The position numbers and the translations under genes are program-made. From the NCBI RefSeq assembly GCF_022842375.1, contig NZ_JALHPR010000003.1, positions 243,509-307,508 of the forward strand: a DNA stretch of 64,000 bases. Reading direction: 5' to 3'. The DNA comes from Elioraea sp. (GTDB lineage: Bacteria; Pseudomonadota; Alphaproteobacteria; Acetobacterales; Acetobacteraceae). Under the pieces are notes generated by a model. It did no database searches. It was not told where the DNA came from and saw only the letters and a list, made by a program, of their open reading frames with translations. Shown here one piece after another: positions 49,712 through 60,923 of this stretch; position 1 is the stretch's first letter, and every line of letters starts with the position of its first letter.

Positions 49712-50905
49712 ATGATGCTGTCCGGCAAGCGCCTGCTGCTGATCGTCTCCGGCAGCATCGCCGCGTACAAGGCGCTCGAACTCGCGCGGCTTTGCGGCAA
49801 GGCGGGCGCCTCCGTCACCGGGCTGCTCACCGCAAGCGGTGCGCGGTTCGTGACGCCGCACGCGATGGCGGCCATCACTGGGGCGCGCGTCTACGGCGAT
49901 CTCTGGTCGCTCGAGGACGAGACGCATGCGGGGCATATCCGCCTCGCGCGCGAGCATGACGCGATTATCGTCGCTCCCGCCTCGGCTGACCTTCTGGCGA
50001 AGATGGCGCTCGGGCTTGCCGATGATCTCGCGACGACCGTGCTGCTCGCCACCACGCGCCCCATTCTCGCCGCCCCCGCGATGAACCCCACGATGTGGGC
50101 AAAACCCGCCACGCAAGGTCATGTCGCGACGCTCACAGCGCGCGGCGTGCGCTTCGTCGGCCCCGACAGCGGCGCGATGGCGGAAGCCGAGAGCGGGCCG
50201 GGCCGGCTGGCCGAGCCTGCCGCGATCCTCGCGGCCGTCGACGCCATGCTCGGCGGCGGCGCGTTGGCCGGGCGCCACGCGCTGGTCACCTCCGGGCCCA
50301 CCTGGGAAGCGCTCGACCCCGTGCGCTACATCGCCAACCGCTCCTCCGGCCGGCAGGGGCATGCGATCGCCGCGGCACTCGCGGCACTCGGTGCGCGCGT
50401 CACCCTCGTCTCCGGCCCCGTGGCGATCGCCGATCCGGCTGGCGTGACCGTGGCGAGGGTGGAATCGGCGCGCGAGATGCTGGCGGCATGCGAGGCCGCG
50501 CTGCCGGCCGACATCGTCGTCGCCGCCGCCGCCGTGGCGGATTGGCGCCCGGCCGAGATCGGCGCGCGCAAGATCAAGAAACAGCCCGGTGACGCGCCAG
50601 CGCCGCTCGCACTCGCCGAGAACCCCGACATCCTGGCGACACTCTCGCATCCCGGCCCTCGGCGCCCGCGCCTCGTGATCGGTTTCGCTGCCGAAACGCA
50701 CGACGTGGTCGCGCACGCCACCGCCAAGCGTGCGCGCAAGGGGTGTGACTGGATCATCGCCAACGACGTATCGGGCGACGTGATGGGAGGCGAGGAGAAC
50801 ACCGTGCACATCGTGACCGAAGGCGGCGTCGAGGACTGGCCGCGCCTCGCCAAGGCAGAGGTCGCGTCGCGCATCGCCGCGCGCATCGCATCGGTGTTTG
50901 CATGA
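49712..50905 (+). CDS. coaBC: Bifunctional phosphopantothenoylcysteine decarboxylase/synthetase
   Basis: A 397-residue CoA-biosynthesis fusion. The N-terminal flavoprotein (CoaC) has [19 protein letters not shown], the decarboxylase loops [20 protein letters not shown] and [14 protein letters not shown]; the C-terminal CoaB part has [28 protein letters not shown] and KIKKQ. Start ATG 49712 (49715 possible). ATGA overlap with dut. Confidence 0.96.
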   Translation: MMLSGKRLLLIVSGSIAAYKALELARLCGKAGASVTGLLTASGARFVTPHAMAAITGARVYGDLWSLEDETHAGHIRLAREHDAIIVAPASADLLAKMALGLADDLATTVLLATTRPILAAPAMNPTMWAKPATQGHVATLTARGVRFVGPDSGAMAEAESGPGRLAEPAAILAAVDAMLGGGALAGRHALVTSGPTWEALDPVRYIANRSSGRQGHAIAAALAALGARVTLVSGPVAIADPAGVTVARVESAREMLAACEAALPADIVVAAAAVADWRPAEIGARKIKKQPGDAPAPLALAENPDILATLSHPGPRRPRLVIGFAAETHDVVAHATAKRARKGCDWIIANDVSGDVMGGEENTVHIVTEGGVEDWPRLAKAEVASRIAARIASVFA

Positions 50906-51348
50906 CGCGTGTCGCAGTCACCCGCCTCGCCCATGGCGCCGACCTGCCGCTGCCGGGCTATGCGACGTCGCACGCAGCGGGCATGGACCTCCTTGCCGCC
51001 GTTGCCGAACCGATGACGCTCCCGCCAGGTGCGCGTGCGCTCGTTCCCACCGGCATCGCCATCGCGCTGCCGCCGGGCTTCGAGGCGCAGGTGCGTGCGC
51101 GCTCTGGCCTCGCACTCCGCCACGGCATCGGCGTGCTGAACGCGCCCGGCACGATCGATGCCGATTATCGCGGCGAGGTCGGCGTGATCCTGGTCAACCT
51201 CGGCGATGCTCCCTTCGTGGTCGAGCGCGGGATGCGCATCGCACAGATGGTGATCGCCCGGCACGAGACGGCGGTCTGGGACGAGATGCCCACCCTGCCC
51301 GAGAGCGGGCGCGGCGCCGGCGGGTTCGGCAGCACGGGAACGCGCTGA
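50902..51348 (+). CDS. dut: Deoxyuridine 5'-triphosphate nucleotidohydrolase
   Basis: A 148-residue trimeric dUTPase. Its five motifs are visible: [30 protein letters not shown] (motifs 2-3 region), [24 protein letters not shown] and the C-terminal arm [11 protein letters not shown]. Overlaps coaBC by 4 nt, a pairing common in proteobacteria. Confidence 0.97.
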   Translation: MTRVAVTRLAHGADLPLPGYATSHAAGMDLLAAVAEPMTLPPGARALVPTGIAIALPPGFEAQVRARSGLALRHGIGVLNAPGTIDADYRGEVGVILVNLGDAPFVVERGMRIAQMVIARHETAVWDEMPTLPESGRGAGGFGSTGTR

Positions 51349-51404
51349 GCGCGGCAGTCGGCGCGACAGTTGGTGTGGCCGCCCCGGCGTGCCATATCAC
51401 GGTG

Positions 51405-52241
51405 ATGGACTTCACCGAGGACCAGATCCAGCGCTACGCGCGCCACATCCTGCTGCCCGAAGTGGGCGGCGAGGGGCAGGCGAAGCTCAACGCCGCGCGG
51501 GTTCTGGTCATCGGTGCCGGCGGGCTCGGCTGTCCCGTGGCCCTCTACCTGGCCGCTGCCGGCGTCGGCACGATCGGCATCGTCGATGACGACAGGGTCG
51601 AGCTGTCGAACCTCCAGCGCCAGGTCGCGCACACGACGGCGCGCATCGGCCAGCCGAAGGTCTCCTCCGCCGCCGCGGCGATGACCGCGATCAACCCGGA
51701 GGTGCGCGTCATCGAACACGCCACGCGCATCACGGCGCGCAACGCGATGGACCTCGTCTCCGCCTACGATCTCGTGTGCGACGGGTCGGACAATTTCGCC
51801 ACGCGCTTCCTCGTCGCCGATGCGTGCCACCTCGCACGCCGCACCCTCGTCTCGGCGGCGGTGCTGCGCTTCGAGGGCCAGCTTTCCACCTTCCGCAGCC
51901 ATCGCGCCGGCGAGAGCGGGATGGGCGAGCCCTGCTATCGCTGCCTGCACCCGGCCCCACCGCCTGACGGCATGGTGCCGTCCTGCGCGGAAGCCGGCGT
52001 GTTCGGCGCCGTCACCGGCGTCCTCGGAACCCTCCAGGCGACCGAGGCGCTGAAGGAGATCCTCGGCATCGGCGAGAGCATGAGCGGGCGACTGCTGCTC
52101 TGGGATGCGCTCGCGGCACGCTTCCGCACCGTGCGGCTGCCGCCCGATCCTGCATGCGCACTCTGCGGCGCGCACGCGACCATCCGAGACCTTTCCGCGC
52201 ACGCAACGGCGCACTCCCCTTCCTGCACGGTACCAGCATGA
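51405..52241 (+). CDS. HesA/MoeB/ThiF-family adenylyltransferase
   Basis: A 278-residue E1-like enzyme. It starts MDFTEDQIQRYARHILLPEV; ATP site VLVIGAGGLGCPVALYLAAA and DDDRVELSNLQRQVAHTT follow. Zinc-ligand cysteines are CYRC and CALC, and the adenylation partner loop carries CAEAGVFGAVTGVLGTLQA. No rhodanese domain is attached. It activates a sulfur-carrier C-terminus (MoaD/ThiS type); carrier unknown. ATG 51405 was preferred over the adjacent GTG. Confidence 0.92.
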   Translation: MDFTEDQIQRYARHILLPEVGGEGQAKLNAARVLVIGAGGLGCPVALYLAAAGVGTIGIVDDDRVELSNLQRQVAHTTARIGQPKVSSAAAAMTAINPEVRVIEHATRITARNAMDLVSAYDLVCDGSDNFATRFLVADACHLARRTLVSAAVLRFEGQLSTFRSHRAGESGMGEPCYRCLHPAPPPDGMVPSCAEAGVFGAVTGVLGTLQATEALKEILGIGESMSGRLLLWDALAARFRTVRLPPDPACALCGAHATIRDLSAHATAHSPSCTVPA

Positions 52242-52251
52242 GCGAACGAGC

Positions 52252-52716
52252 ATGAGCCTTTTCGATCCGCTTCCCCTCCCGCCCGAGCTGGTGGGCGGCG
52301 CGCCAGCGCCTGTCGGCATCCTGCTGATCAGCGGCACGTATGAGCGCGCGCACTACGCGCTCGTCGTCGCCACCGCCGCTGCCGCCACCGCGCGGCCCGT
52401 CGTGCTGTTCGCCACGAACGCGGGCGTGCGCGCCTTCCTCGCCGCGCGCAGCGACGGTGCGCCAGGATGGACCTCGCTCGCCCACTACGGCGGGGCGGCG
52501 AAGCGCGACGAGGAGCTGCGCGCGCGCGGCGTGGCCGGCTTCGCCGAGCTGCTCACCGCCGCGAAGGAGCTCGGCGTGCGGCTCATCGTGTGCGAGGCGG
52601 GGCTGAAGGCGGAAGGCCTGCTGCCCTCGATGCTCGACGACACGCTCGAGGGCGAGGTCGCTGGCGTGGTCACCTTCCTCGCGGAGACCGAGGGCGGGCA
52701 GATCGTCACGCTCTGA
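52252..52716 (+). CDS. DsrE/DsrF-like family protein
   Basis: A 154-residue soluble protein. VGILLISGTYERAHYALVVA followed by a helix, VVLFATNAGVRAFL, and a cysteine in RLIVCEAGLKAEGL fit the DsrE-like fold, where that cysteine can carry persulfide. Adjacent to an E1-like sulfur-activation gene, so a joint sulfur-transfer role is plausible (inference). Start ATG 52252. Confidence 0.78.
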   Translation: MSLFDPLPLPPELVGGAPAPVGILLISGTYERAHYALVVATAAAATARPVVLFATNAGVRAFLAARSDGAPGWTSLAHYGGAAKRDEELRARGVAGFAELLTAAKELGVRLIVCEAGLKAEGLLPSMLDDTLEGEVAGVVTFLAETEGGQIVTL

Positions 52717-52783
52717 TGGGGCATCCGCGCAACGCAAGGCGCGTGACTTGACCCGGCGCGGCGCGGCTTGGCACAGGCTTGCC

Positions 52784-53416
52784 ATGCGCCTTCTGCTTCT
52801 GTGCATCGGGACGCTCCTGTCTCTCCCCGCGGCGGCCCAGCGCCCGCTGCCGCTGCCACCGGCATGGCCGGAGACGGTTCCCCCGGCACGCTCGGCGCCA
52901 TCGCAGCCCGGGCGGCAGGCAGCACCGCTTCCCCCAAGCCCGCCGCCGGAGCCGCCCGTTCCCGTCCGAACGGCAGATGCGCCGCGGGGCACCGTCACCG
53001 GCCTGCCGTTGCCGCGCTACGTGAGCCTCGGGTCGAACCGGGTGAACGTCCGCACCGGGCCGGGAACGCAGCACCCGGTGGAGTGGACGTTCCAGCGTTC
53101 GGGCTGGCCGGTAGAGGTCGTCCGCGAGTTCGGGATCTGGCGCCGCGTGCGCGATCATGACGGCGCTGAAGGCTGGGTGCAGCAGAGTTTCCTGTCGGGC
53201 CGGCGCAGCCTCGTGGTGCGCGGCGACACGCGTCCCCTGCACCGCCGTGCCGATGACGATGCGCCCGTGATCGCGCGGCTTGCCCCTGGCGTTCAGGGGC
53301 GCATCCGCCGCTGCGATGCGGGGGCTACCTGGTGCGAGGTCGAGGTGCGCGGCAACCGCGGCTGGCTGCGCCGGTCGTGGTTCTGGGGCAGCTACCAGGA
53401 CGAGGAGGTAAAGTAG
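52784..53416 (+). CDS. Exported protein with tandem bacterial SH3 domains
   Basis: A 210-residue exported protein. Signal peptide 1-19 ends PAAA. A proline-rich stretch (20-62) precedes an SH3 domain with VSLGSNRVNVRTGPGTQHPV and a tryptophan-rich core (GIWRRVRDHDGAEGWVQQ), then a second SH3-like part (LHRRADDDAPVIARLAPG, NRGWLRRSWFWG). Such domains bind cell wall. Start ATG 52784. Confidence 0.87.
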   Translation: MRLLLLCIGTLLSLPAAAQRPLPLPPAWPETVPPARSAPSQPGRQAAPLPPSPPPEPPVPVRTADAPRGTVTGLPLPRYVSLGSNRVNVRTGPGTQHPVEWTFQRSGWPVEVVREFGIWRRVRDHDGAEGWVQQSFLSGRRSLVVRGDTRPLHRRADDDAPVIARLAPGVQGRIRRCDAGATWCEVEVRGNRGWLRRSWFWGSYQDEEVK

Positions 53417-53447
53417 CGGGCTCGCCCTGCCCGCAACCGCCGGCCGT

Positions 53448-54038
53448 TCAATCGATCGCCCAGGGGCCCGCGCGGTTGAGCTGCTGGTCGGTGAAGCTTG
53501 CTGCCCGCGCGGCATCGGGCACGAAGGGCATGGCCGAGAGCGTGGCCAGCACATCGCCGGGCGGGCGCGTGAACGGTGCTGCAGCAAGCACCCGCTCCGC
53601 CGCCGCAACGTTGCCCTGCTGCAACGCCCCGGCCAGCGCCGTGAGCTGCGCGATCACCTGCGCCGGCGGCGCTGCCTCGGCAATGCCGAGCACCGCGCGC
53701 AGCGCCGCGCGCCCACGCTCCATCTGCGCCTGGGCAAGCGGCGAGACGCCGACGAAGCGCGGCTCGCGCAGTTGCTCGGTGACGAACTCGTACTGCGCCA
53801 CCACCTGCGCTGCGACCGCAGGGCGCGCGGCCATGCGACGCGGATCACCGAGGTTCGACGACGCCGACGCAGAAGCCGTCATCACCGGGTCGGACCCGAC
53901 GGTGAGGTTGATCGCGGGCAGCCGGAAGGCGCTCAGTCCCTGTGCCGGCGGCGTTCCCGGGTGCTGCGTGCACCCGATCACAAGCGCCGGGACGATCAGC
54001 GTGCGTGCGAGGCGCACCCAACCCGAACGGACCCTCAC
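53448..54038 (-). CDS. Lipoprotein-like paralogue 2 (tandem duplicate)
   Basis: A 196-residue protein. The N-terminal signal contains a lipobox-like cysteine (IVPALVIGCTQHPGT). It shares with the upstream gene a core VAAQYEFVTEQLREPRFVG and an LRAVLGI helix; these are clearly duplicates. GTG start at 54038 overlaps the upstream stop (GTGA). Function not known; probably an anchored periplasmic protein. Confidence 0.75.
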   Translation of the reverse strand: MRVRSGWVRLARTLIVPALVIGCTQHPGTPPAQGLSAFRLPAINLTVGSDPVMTASASASSNLGDPRRMAARPAVAAQVVAQYEFVTEQLREPRFVGVSPLAQAQMERGRAALRAVLGIAEAAPPAQVIAQLTALAGALQQGNVAAAERVLAAAPFTRPPGDVLATLSAMPFVPDAARAASFTDQQLNRAGPWAID

Positions 54039-54631
54039 GGCGTGAAGTAGCGCGAGCCGCCCGGCCGGTTGAACTGCTGTTCGGCGAAGCTTGCCGCCCT
54101 GCCTGCGGCCGGCACCTCCGGCATCGCCTGCAGCGTCGCGAGCACGGTCGCTGCCGGGCGCGTGAAGCTGCCACCGGTCACGGCCGTCTCGGCCGCCGCC
54201 GCGTCGCCGCGCCCGAGAGCGCCCGCGGCCTGGGTGAGCTGCGTGATCACCGCCTCGCTCGGCGCATCCTGGCGGATGCCAAGCGTGTCGCGCAGCGCGA
54301 TGCGGCCGGCATCCATCTGGATCTGCGTCAGCGGCGAGAAGTCGATGAAGCGCGGTTCCCGGAGCGCCACGGTGGCAAACTCATACTGGGCAGCGACCTG
54401 TGCCGCGAGCGCCGGCCGGCCAGCAAGCCGCGACCGCGGATCGGCGTAGAACGAGGAGGCGGACATCACCGAGGTGAGCACCGGGTCGGTGCCGAAGGGC
54501 ACGCCGAACGCCGGTGCCTGGTTCACGTTCACCGGGCCGTAGGTGATGCCCTGTGCGGGCTGCGTGCCGGGGGCCTGGGTGCAGGCGGCAAGGCCGAACG
54601 CGGCCGCCGCGATGATGCCGATGCGCGACAT
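54035..54631 (-). CDS. Lipoprotein-like paralogue 1 (tandem duplicate)
   Basis: A 198-residue predicted lipoprotein. Signal peptide with lipobox FGLAACTQAPG. Shared repeat core VAAQYEFATVALREPRFIDF then PLTQIQMDAGRIALRDTLG. Start ATG 54631 (MSRIGIIAA). Upstream gene of the coupled pair. Not recognised as a named domain. Confidence 0.78.
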   Translation of the reverse strand: MSRIGIIAAAAFGLAACTQAPGTQPAQGITYGPVNVNQAPAFGVPFGTDPVLTSVMSASSFYADPRSRLAGRPALAAQVAAQYEFATVALREPRFIDFSPLTQIQMDAGRIALRDTLGIRQDAPSEAVITQLTQAAGALGRGDAAAAETAVTGGSFTRPAATVLATLQAMPEVPAAGRAASFAEQQFNRPGGSRYFTP

Positions 54632-54726
54632 GGGGTGTCTCCTCATGGCTGCGATGGTTCCACTATTCCCGCCACCGCTCAACCAACTTCCGCGCGACGG
54701 TCAGCGACCGCAGCCATGGGCAGAAG

Positions 54727-54751
54727 CCCTCTCCCCCGACGCGGGAGAGGG
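54727..54751. repeat. Palindromic hairpin sequence in divergent gap
   Basis: CCCTCTCCC (54727-54735) is inverted as GGGAGAGGG (54743-54751). It lies between two divergent genes, so it is not a terminator. Similar short palindromes are frequent dispersed repeats in GC-rich proteobacteria. Confidence 0.5.
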
Positions 54752-54806
54752 GACCGAATGGCGCGATCAGGCACACGCGGCAAAACCAAGCTATGCTGCT
54801 GGCGTG

Positions 54807-55619
54807 ATGAGACGAAACCGACCCGCCGCAACGCTCCTCCTGCTCGCGCTGCTGTCGGCCTGCGCCGTCGCCCCGCCGCCTGCACCGCCGGTGCAGTACC
54901 CGGCAGCGGCGCGCGACAGGCTGGTGCGCATCGCGCTCGCCGAATGGGAGGAATGGGGCAGGCTCTTCATCGACCATACCGGCACAGAGCAGGCCGCACC
55001 GCTGGACGAGCGCCGCGAGGATGATCGCGAGGCCTTTCCCGCCGTGCTCGCCTACTGGTCATCCGTGCCGGGGCGTGAGGAGACGATCGCTGCCAACCTC
55101 GCACGGCTGCGCAGCGTCGAGGCGACCGCGTCAGGCTACGCGCCGGTCTGGACCGACGTGCCCTGGAGTGCCGCGTTCATCAGCTTCCTTGCCCGCAGCG
55201 CCGGCTACGATCGCGGCGATGTTCCCTCCGCCGACGCGCATTGGCGGATCGTCGATGCGCTGATGCAACGCGAGGCGGCGTTTCCCGGCCGCGCTGCCTT
55301 CGGCGTCGCCTCGCCGGAGGACCAGGCCGCGATGCCGGGCGATATCCTTTGCGCCACGCGGTCGGGCGAGCGCGGCCGCTATGCCGTGCCGGAGGATCGC
55401 TTGGCCGAGGCTGGCCGCGCGGTGCCGATGCATTGCGACGTGGTGGTGGGCACGCGGCCCGACGTGATCGAGGTGGTCGGCGGCAATGTCGGCGATGCCG
55501 TGCGGATGGCGCTGTTGCCGGCCCTGCCCGATGGCAGGCTGGCCGCACCAGCGACGGACAGCAGCGCGCCCGAGATGCCCGCCTGGTTCGTGCTGTTCCC
55601 CAATCGCGCGGGGCGGTGA
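54807..55619 (+). CDS. DUF2272-domain lipoprotein
   Basis: A 270-residue predicted lipoprotein. Lipobox LLLALLSACAVAPP. The body contains LAEWEEWGRLFIDHTGTEQ, PWSAAFISFLARSAG and HCDVVVGTRPDVIEVVGGNV, fitting DUF2272, an NlpC/P60-like or CHAP-like fold with Cys/His. ATG 54807 follows a GTG in frame. Possibly cell-wall-active (inference). Divergent from the paralogous lipoproteins. Confidence 0.82.
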   Translation: MRRNRPAATLLLLALLSACAVAPPPAPPVQYPAAARDRLVRIALAEWEEWGRLFIDHTGTEQAAPLDERREDDREAFPAVLAYWSSVPGREETIAANLARLRSVEATASGYAPVWTDVPWSAAFISFLARSAGYDRGDVPSADAHWRIVDALMQREAAFPGRAAFGVASPEDQAAMPGDILCATRSGERGRYAVPEDRLAEAGRAVPMHCDVVVGTRPDVIEVVGGNVGDAVRMALLPALPDGRLAAPATDSSAPEMPAWFVLFPNRAGR

Positions 55620-55629
55620 ACGCGGCGCC

Positions 55630-57030
55630 TCAGTGCCCCGTCGCGATCCGCTCGACCAGCTGCTTCACGCTGGGCACGAACCCGTTCGAGTAGAACGGGT
55701 CAGTCGCGAAACGATAGGCGTTGTGGCCCGAGAACATCAGGTTGCGGTTCACGTCATCGCCATGGGCGATGTCCTGCAGCGTCTTCTGGATGCAGAAGCT
55801 GCGCGGATCGGCCTTCTTGCCCGTGGAATAGTCGGGCTCGTGCTGCGACCAGTTGGAGAAGCGGCAGAAGCTGAGGCAGCCCATGCACTCGATCTGGTCA
55901 CGGCGGATCTCGGCTCCCTTGTCGGGGGCGACGAAGATCAGCGTGCCGTCGGGCGTGCGCATCGCCTCGGTGAAGCCCTCCGCCGTCCAGGCGCGCGCGC
56001 GCGCGGCATCGGCGGGCGTGAGGTACACCAGCCGCCCGCGGGGGCCGGTGCCGAAGCCCTCGGTGTGCTCGCCCATCGCCTCGGCGGTGTAGGCGACCTG
56101 GCGATCGTTCCGCTCACGCAATTCCTGGAGGAAGCCGTTGCTCACGGCCGATGAGTAGAATCCGGTCGGCGAGAAGCGGTTGAGGTAGACATCCCCTTCC
56201 TTCAGCGTCATCAGCCGCTGCTTCCACGCATCAGAAATCGGGCTCTCCTTCGTCAGCAGCGGGCGCGTGCCGAACTGGAAGGCCACCGGGCCAATCTCCG
56301 GGTTGTCGAGCCAGTGCTCCCACTCCGACAGCCACCACACCCCGCCCGCCATCACGATCGGAACGTCGTTGAGCCCGAACTCGTTCATCGTGCGGCGGAG
56401 CGCGGCGACGCGGGGATAGGGATCCTCCGGCCGCTCGGGATGCTCGCTGTTGGACAGCCCGTTGTGGCCGCCGGCGAGCCAGGGGTCCTCATACACCACG
56501 CCGCCGAGCCACTCGGGCGTCTTGGAGTAGGCGCGCTTCCAGAGCGCGTTGAAGGCCCGCGCCGACGAGACGATCGGGTAGTAGTGGACGCCGAACCGCG
56601 CGGCGATGTCGGACAGGCGATAGGGCATGCCGGCGCCGCAGGTGATGCCGTTGATCAGCCCCTTGGCACCCTCGAGAACGCCGACGACGACACGCTCCGC
56701 CCCGCCCATCTCCCAAAGGATGTTGGCGTGGATGCGCCCGCGGCCGCCCGACATCTCCCAGGCGGTGCGCGCCTGCTGGATGCCGCCCTGGATGCCGAAG
56801 GCGACGAGCTCCTCATGCCGCTCGCGCCGCGTCTTGCCCTCGTAGGTCTGGCGCACCAGGCGGCCATCGGGGGTGTAGCTGTCGGCGTTGACGGCCGAGA
56901 ACGTGCCGACGCCGCCGGCGCCGGCCCAGGCGCCCGACGTCGCGCCATTGGAAATGGCCACGCCCTTGCCGCCCTCGACGAGCGGCAGGACCTCGGCTCC
57001 CCCCATGCGGATCGCGTTCAGCGGCTTCAC
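55630..57030 (-). CDS. NAD(P)H-dependent flavin oxidoreductase (nitronate monooxygenase-like) with Cys cluster
   Basis: A 466-residue enzyme. The TIM-barrel part has FGVHYYPIVSSARAFNALWK, VYEDPWLAGGHNGLSN and VPIVMAGGVWWLSEWEHWL, typical of 2-nitropropane dioxygenase/enoyl reductase-like flavoproteins. It is longer than the usual ~320-360. The C-terminal extension carries ECMGCLSFCRFSNW and a later SFC, a four-Cys set that could hold an iron-sulfur cluster. GTG 57030 (VKPLNAIRMGG) is preceded by a strong purine-rich GGAGGGGG site. Confidence 0.82.
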   Translation of the reverse strand: MKPLNAIRMGGAEVLPLVEGGKGVAISNGATSGAWAGAGGVGTFSAVNADSYTPDGRLVRQTYEGKTRRERHEELVAFGIQGGIQQARTAWEMSGGRGRIHANILWEMGGAERVVVGVLEGAKGLINGITCGAGMPYRLSDIAARFGVHYYPIVSSARAFNALWKRAYSKTPEWLGGVVYEDPWLAGGHNGLSNSEHPERPEDPYPRVAALRRTMNEFGLNDVPIVMAGGVWWLSEWEHWLDNPEIGPVAFQFGTRPLLTKESPISDAWKQRLMTLKEGDVYLNRFSPTGFYSSAVSNGFLQELRERNDRQVAYTAEAMGEHTEGFGTGPRGRLVYLTPADAARARAWTAEGFTEAMRTPDGTLIFVAPDKGAEIRRDQIECMGCLSFCRFSNWSQHEPDYSTGKKADPRSFCIQKTLQDIAHGDDVNRNLMFSGHNAYRFATDPFYSNGFVPSVKQLVERIATGH

Positions 57031-57095
57031 GGCACCCCCTCCCGCGCGGCGCCCCGCCACGCGTGATGTCTTTTCCGGAGATATATGACAGCGCT

Positions 57096-57120
57096 CGGCC
57101 GGGGTACCACCCCCCGGCCG
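57096..57120 (-). terminator. Hairpin 28 nt after the pnp stop
   Basis: CGGCCGGGG (57096-57104) pairs perfectly with CCCCGGCCG (57112-57120), loop of 7. Just downstream of pnp on the minus strand, without a clear T-run. Likely a 3'-end stabiliser or terminator. Confidence 0.5.
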
Positions 57121-57148
57121 ATCACGCGTCGTGTGGCAGGAGCCCCCT

Positions 57149-59305
<2,157 letters not shown>

Positions 59306-59645
59306 CGGTCATCCTTTCGTCTGGATGCCGAAGCGAACGGCGGGGCAATCCGCCACGCGCGCGCCCGCAGGGTGCAGGCGGCGCTTCGGGCGGCATGGTG
59401 TCCGCGGCGCGGGGGTTGCCCCACGCCACGTCCCCATGTGACCGGAAACGCCGTCATGCTTGCCCCCGCGCGGGGAGATGCGCCGTGTCGGGGGTCGCTG
59501 ACCGCCGCACGCAACGGCTGCCGCGCGCCACCATGGCGCGCGGGTCGTCGTGGTGCGGGGGGAAAAGCCACCCCCGCACCGCTATCGTGAGTGCGCGGCC
59601 GATGGCCCCGCCCCCTCTGCCCACGTGGGCCTCAGCGCCAGGGCC
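59306..59645. other. rpsO-pnp intergenic region
   Basis: A 340-nt GC-rich gap. It contains the hairpin at 59552-59580 and no credible gene; an 89-codon minus-strand frame is arginine-rich and lacks protein features. It is expected to hold the pnp promoter and leader, where PNPase autoregulation acts in enterobacteria (known there; not shown here). Confidence 0.55.
59552..59580 (-). promoter_or_regulatory. Strong hairpin between rpsO and pnp
   Basis: GGTGCGGGGG (59552-59561) and CCCCCGCACC (59571-59580) form a perfect 10-bp stem with a 9-nt loop, 66 nt after the rpsO stop. No U-tract. Position resembles the enterobacterial rpsO terminator or RNase III processing hairpin. Confidence 0.55.
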
Positions 59646-59915
59646 TCAACGACGAAGGCCGAGGCGCTTGATCAGCGTCTCGTATCGCCCGTTGTCCTTG
59701 CGCTTGACGTAGTCGAGCAGGCGGCGACGCTGTCCCACCATCATCAGGAGGCCGCGGCGCGAATGGAAGTCCTTCGCGTGCGTCTTGAGGTGGTCGGTCA
59801 GGTTGCGGATGCGCTCCGACAGCAGGGCGACCTGCACCTCGGGCGAGCCCGTATCGCCGGACTTCGTGGCGTATTCCTCGATCAGCGCCGTGCGGCGCTC
59901 AGCCGTGATCGACAT
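59646..59915 (-). CDS. rpsO: 30S ribosomal protein S15
   Basis: An 89-residue protein that binds the central domain of 16S r[43 protein letters not shown] and [12 protein letters not shown] are diagnostic. Located between truB and pnp as usual. Confidence 0.98.
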   Translation of the reverse strand: MSITAERRTALIEEYATKSGDTGSPEVQVALLSERIRNLTDHLKTHAKDFHSRRGLLMMVGQRRRLLDYVKRKDNGRYETLIKRLGLRR

Positions 59916-59986
59916 CGGGGTTCTCCTGGTGACCCGCTGCGGGACACCCGGGCACGGGACGCGCCTGGGTGCGGTTCGGGCGCCGT

Positions 59987-60919
59987 TCAGACCGCGTGGG
60001 ACAGAAGCCGCACCGGGTGCAGCAACCCCTCGCCAAGCCGGCCGAGTGCGAGCGCCTTGCCCCCCGCCATCACGCGCACCAGACCACCGTCCGGATCAGC
60101 GTCCTGCGGCATCCGGGCGAGGAACGGAATGAGCGACAAAGCCTGTCCGTTCGTCAGCCGGGCGGCCTCCTCCCCTGTCAAGGCCAGCGCCGGGATGTCG
60201 GCCAGCGCGGTCTCGACCGGGAGCACGAGGCTCAGGGCAGCGGCGTCTTGCCCCAGGGAAAGCAGTTTGTCCAGGGAAACCGCGCCCGCCTCGTTGAAGG
60301 GGCCGACCCGCAGCCGGCGCAGGGCCACCACATGCCCGACCGTGCCGAGGGACAGGGCGAGGTCGCGCGCGAGGCTGCGCATGTAGACGCCCTTGCCGCT
60401 CTCGACGGCGAAGATGGCCGTGTCGGCATCCGGCCGCTCGATCAGGTCGAACCGGTCCACCTGGGCGGGGCGGGCGGCAAGCTCCACCTCGGTGCCGGCG
60501 CGGGCGAGGTCATACGCCCGCTCGCCCTGCACCTTCACGGCGGAGTAGCGCGGCGGCACCTGCATGATGGCACCGGTCAGCGCCGGCAGCGCCGCACGGA
60601 TCGCCTCGTCGAACGGCCGGACATCGGACGTGGCGGTCACGGCACCGTCGGCGTCATCGCTGTCGCGCGCCTCGCCGAAGCGCAGGGTGAAGCGGTACTC
60701 CTTGGTGCCGTCCATCACGTAGGGGACGGTCTTGGTGCCGGCCCCGAGAGCGAGCGGCAGGATGCCGGTGGCCAGCGGGTCGAGCGTGCCGCCATGGCCG
60801 ACCTTCTGGGCGGCGAGCGAGCGCTTGACGGCGTTGACCACGTCGGTCGAGGTCATGCCCGAGGGCTTGTCGATCACCAGCCAGCCGTCGATCGGCCGGC
60901 CCTTTGGCTTTCGCGGCAT
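59987..60919 (-). CDS. truB: tRNA pseudouridine(55) synthase
   Basis: A 310-residue synthase. [39 protein letters not shown] (catalytic Asp) and [20 protein letters not shown] are typical. It modifies U55 in the T-loop of tRNAs. Only 4 nt after rbfA. Confidence 0.97.
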   Translation of the reverse strand: MPRKPKGRPIDGWLVIDKPSGMTSTDVVNAVKRSLAAQKVGHGGTLDPLATGILPLALGAGTKTVPYVMDGTKEYRFTLRFGEARDSDDADGAVTATSDVRPFDEAIRAALPALTGAIMQVPPRYSAVKVQGERAYDLARAGTEVELAARPAQVDRFDLIERPDADTAIFAVESGKGVYMRSLARDLALSLGTVGHVVALRRLRVGPFNEAGAVSLDKLLSLGQDAAALSLVLPVETALADIPALALTGEEAARLTNGQALSLIPFLARMPQDADPDGGLVRVMAGGKALALGRLGEGLLHPVRLLSHAV

Positions 60920-60923
60920 CTTC

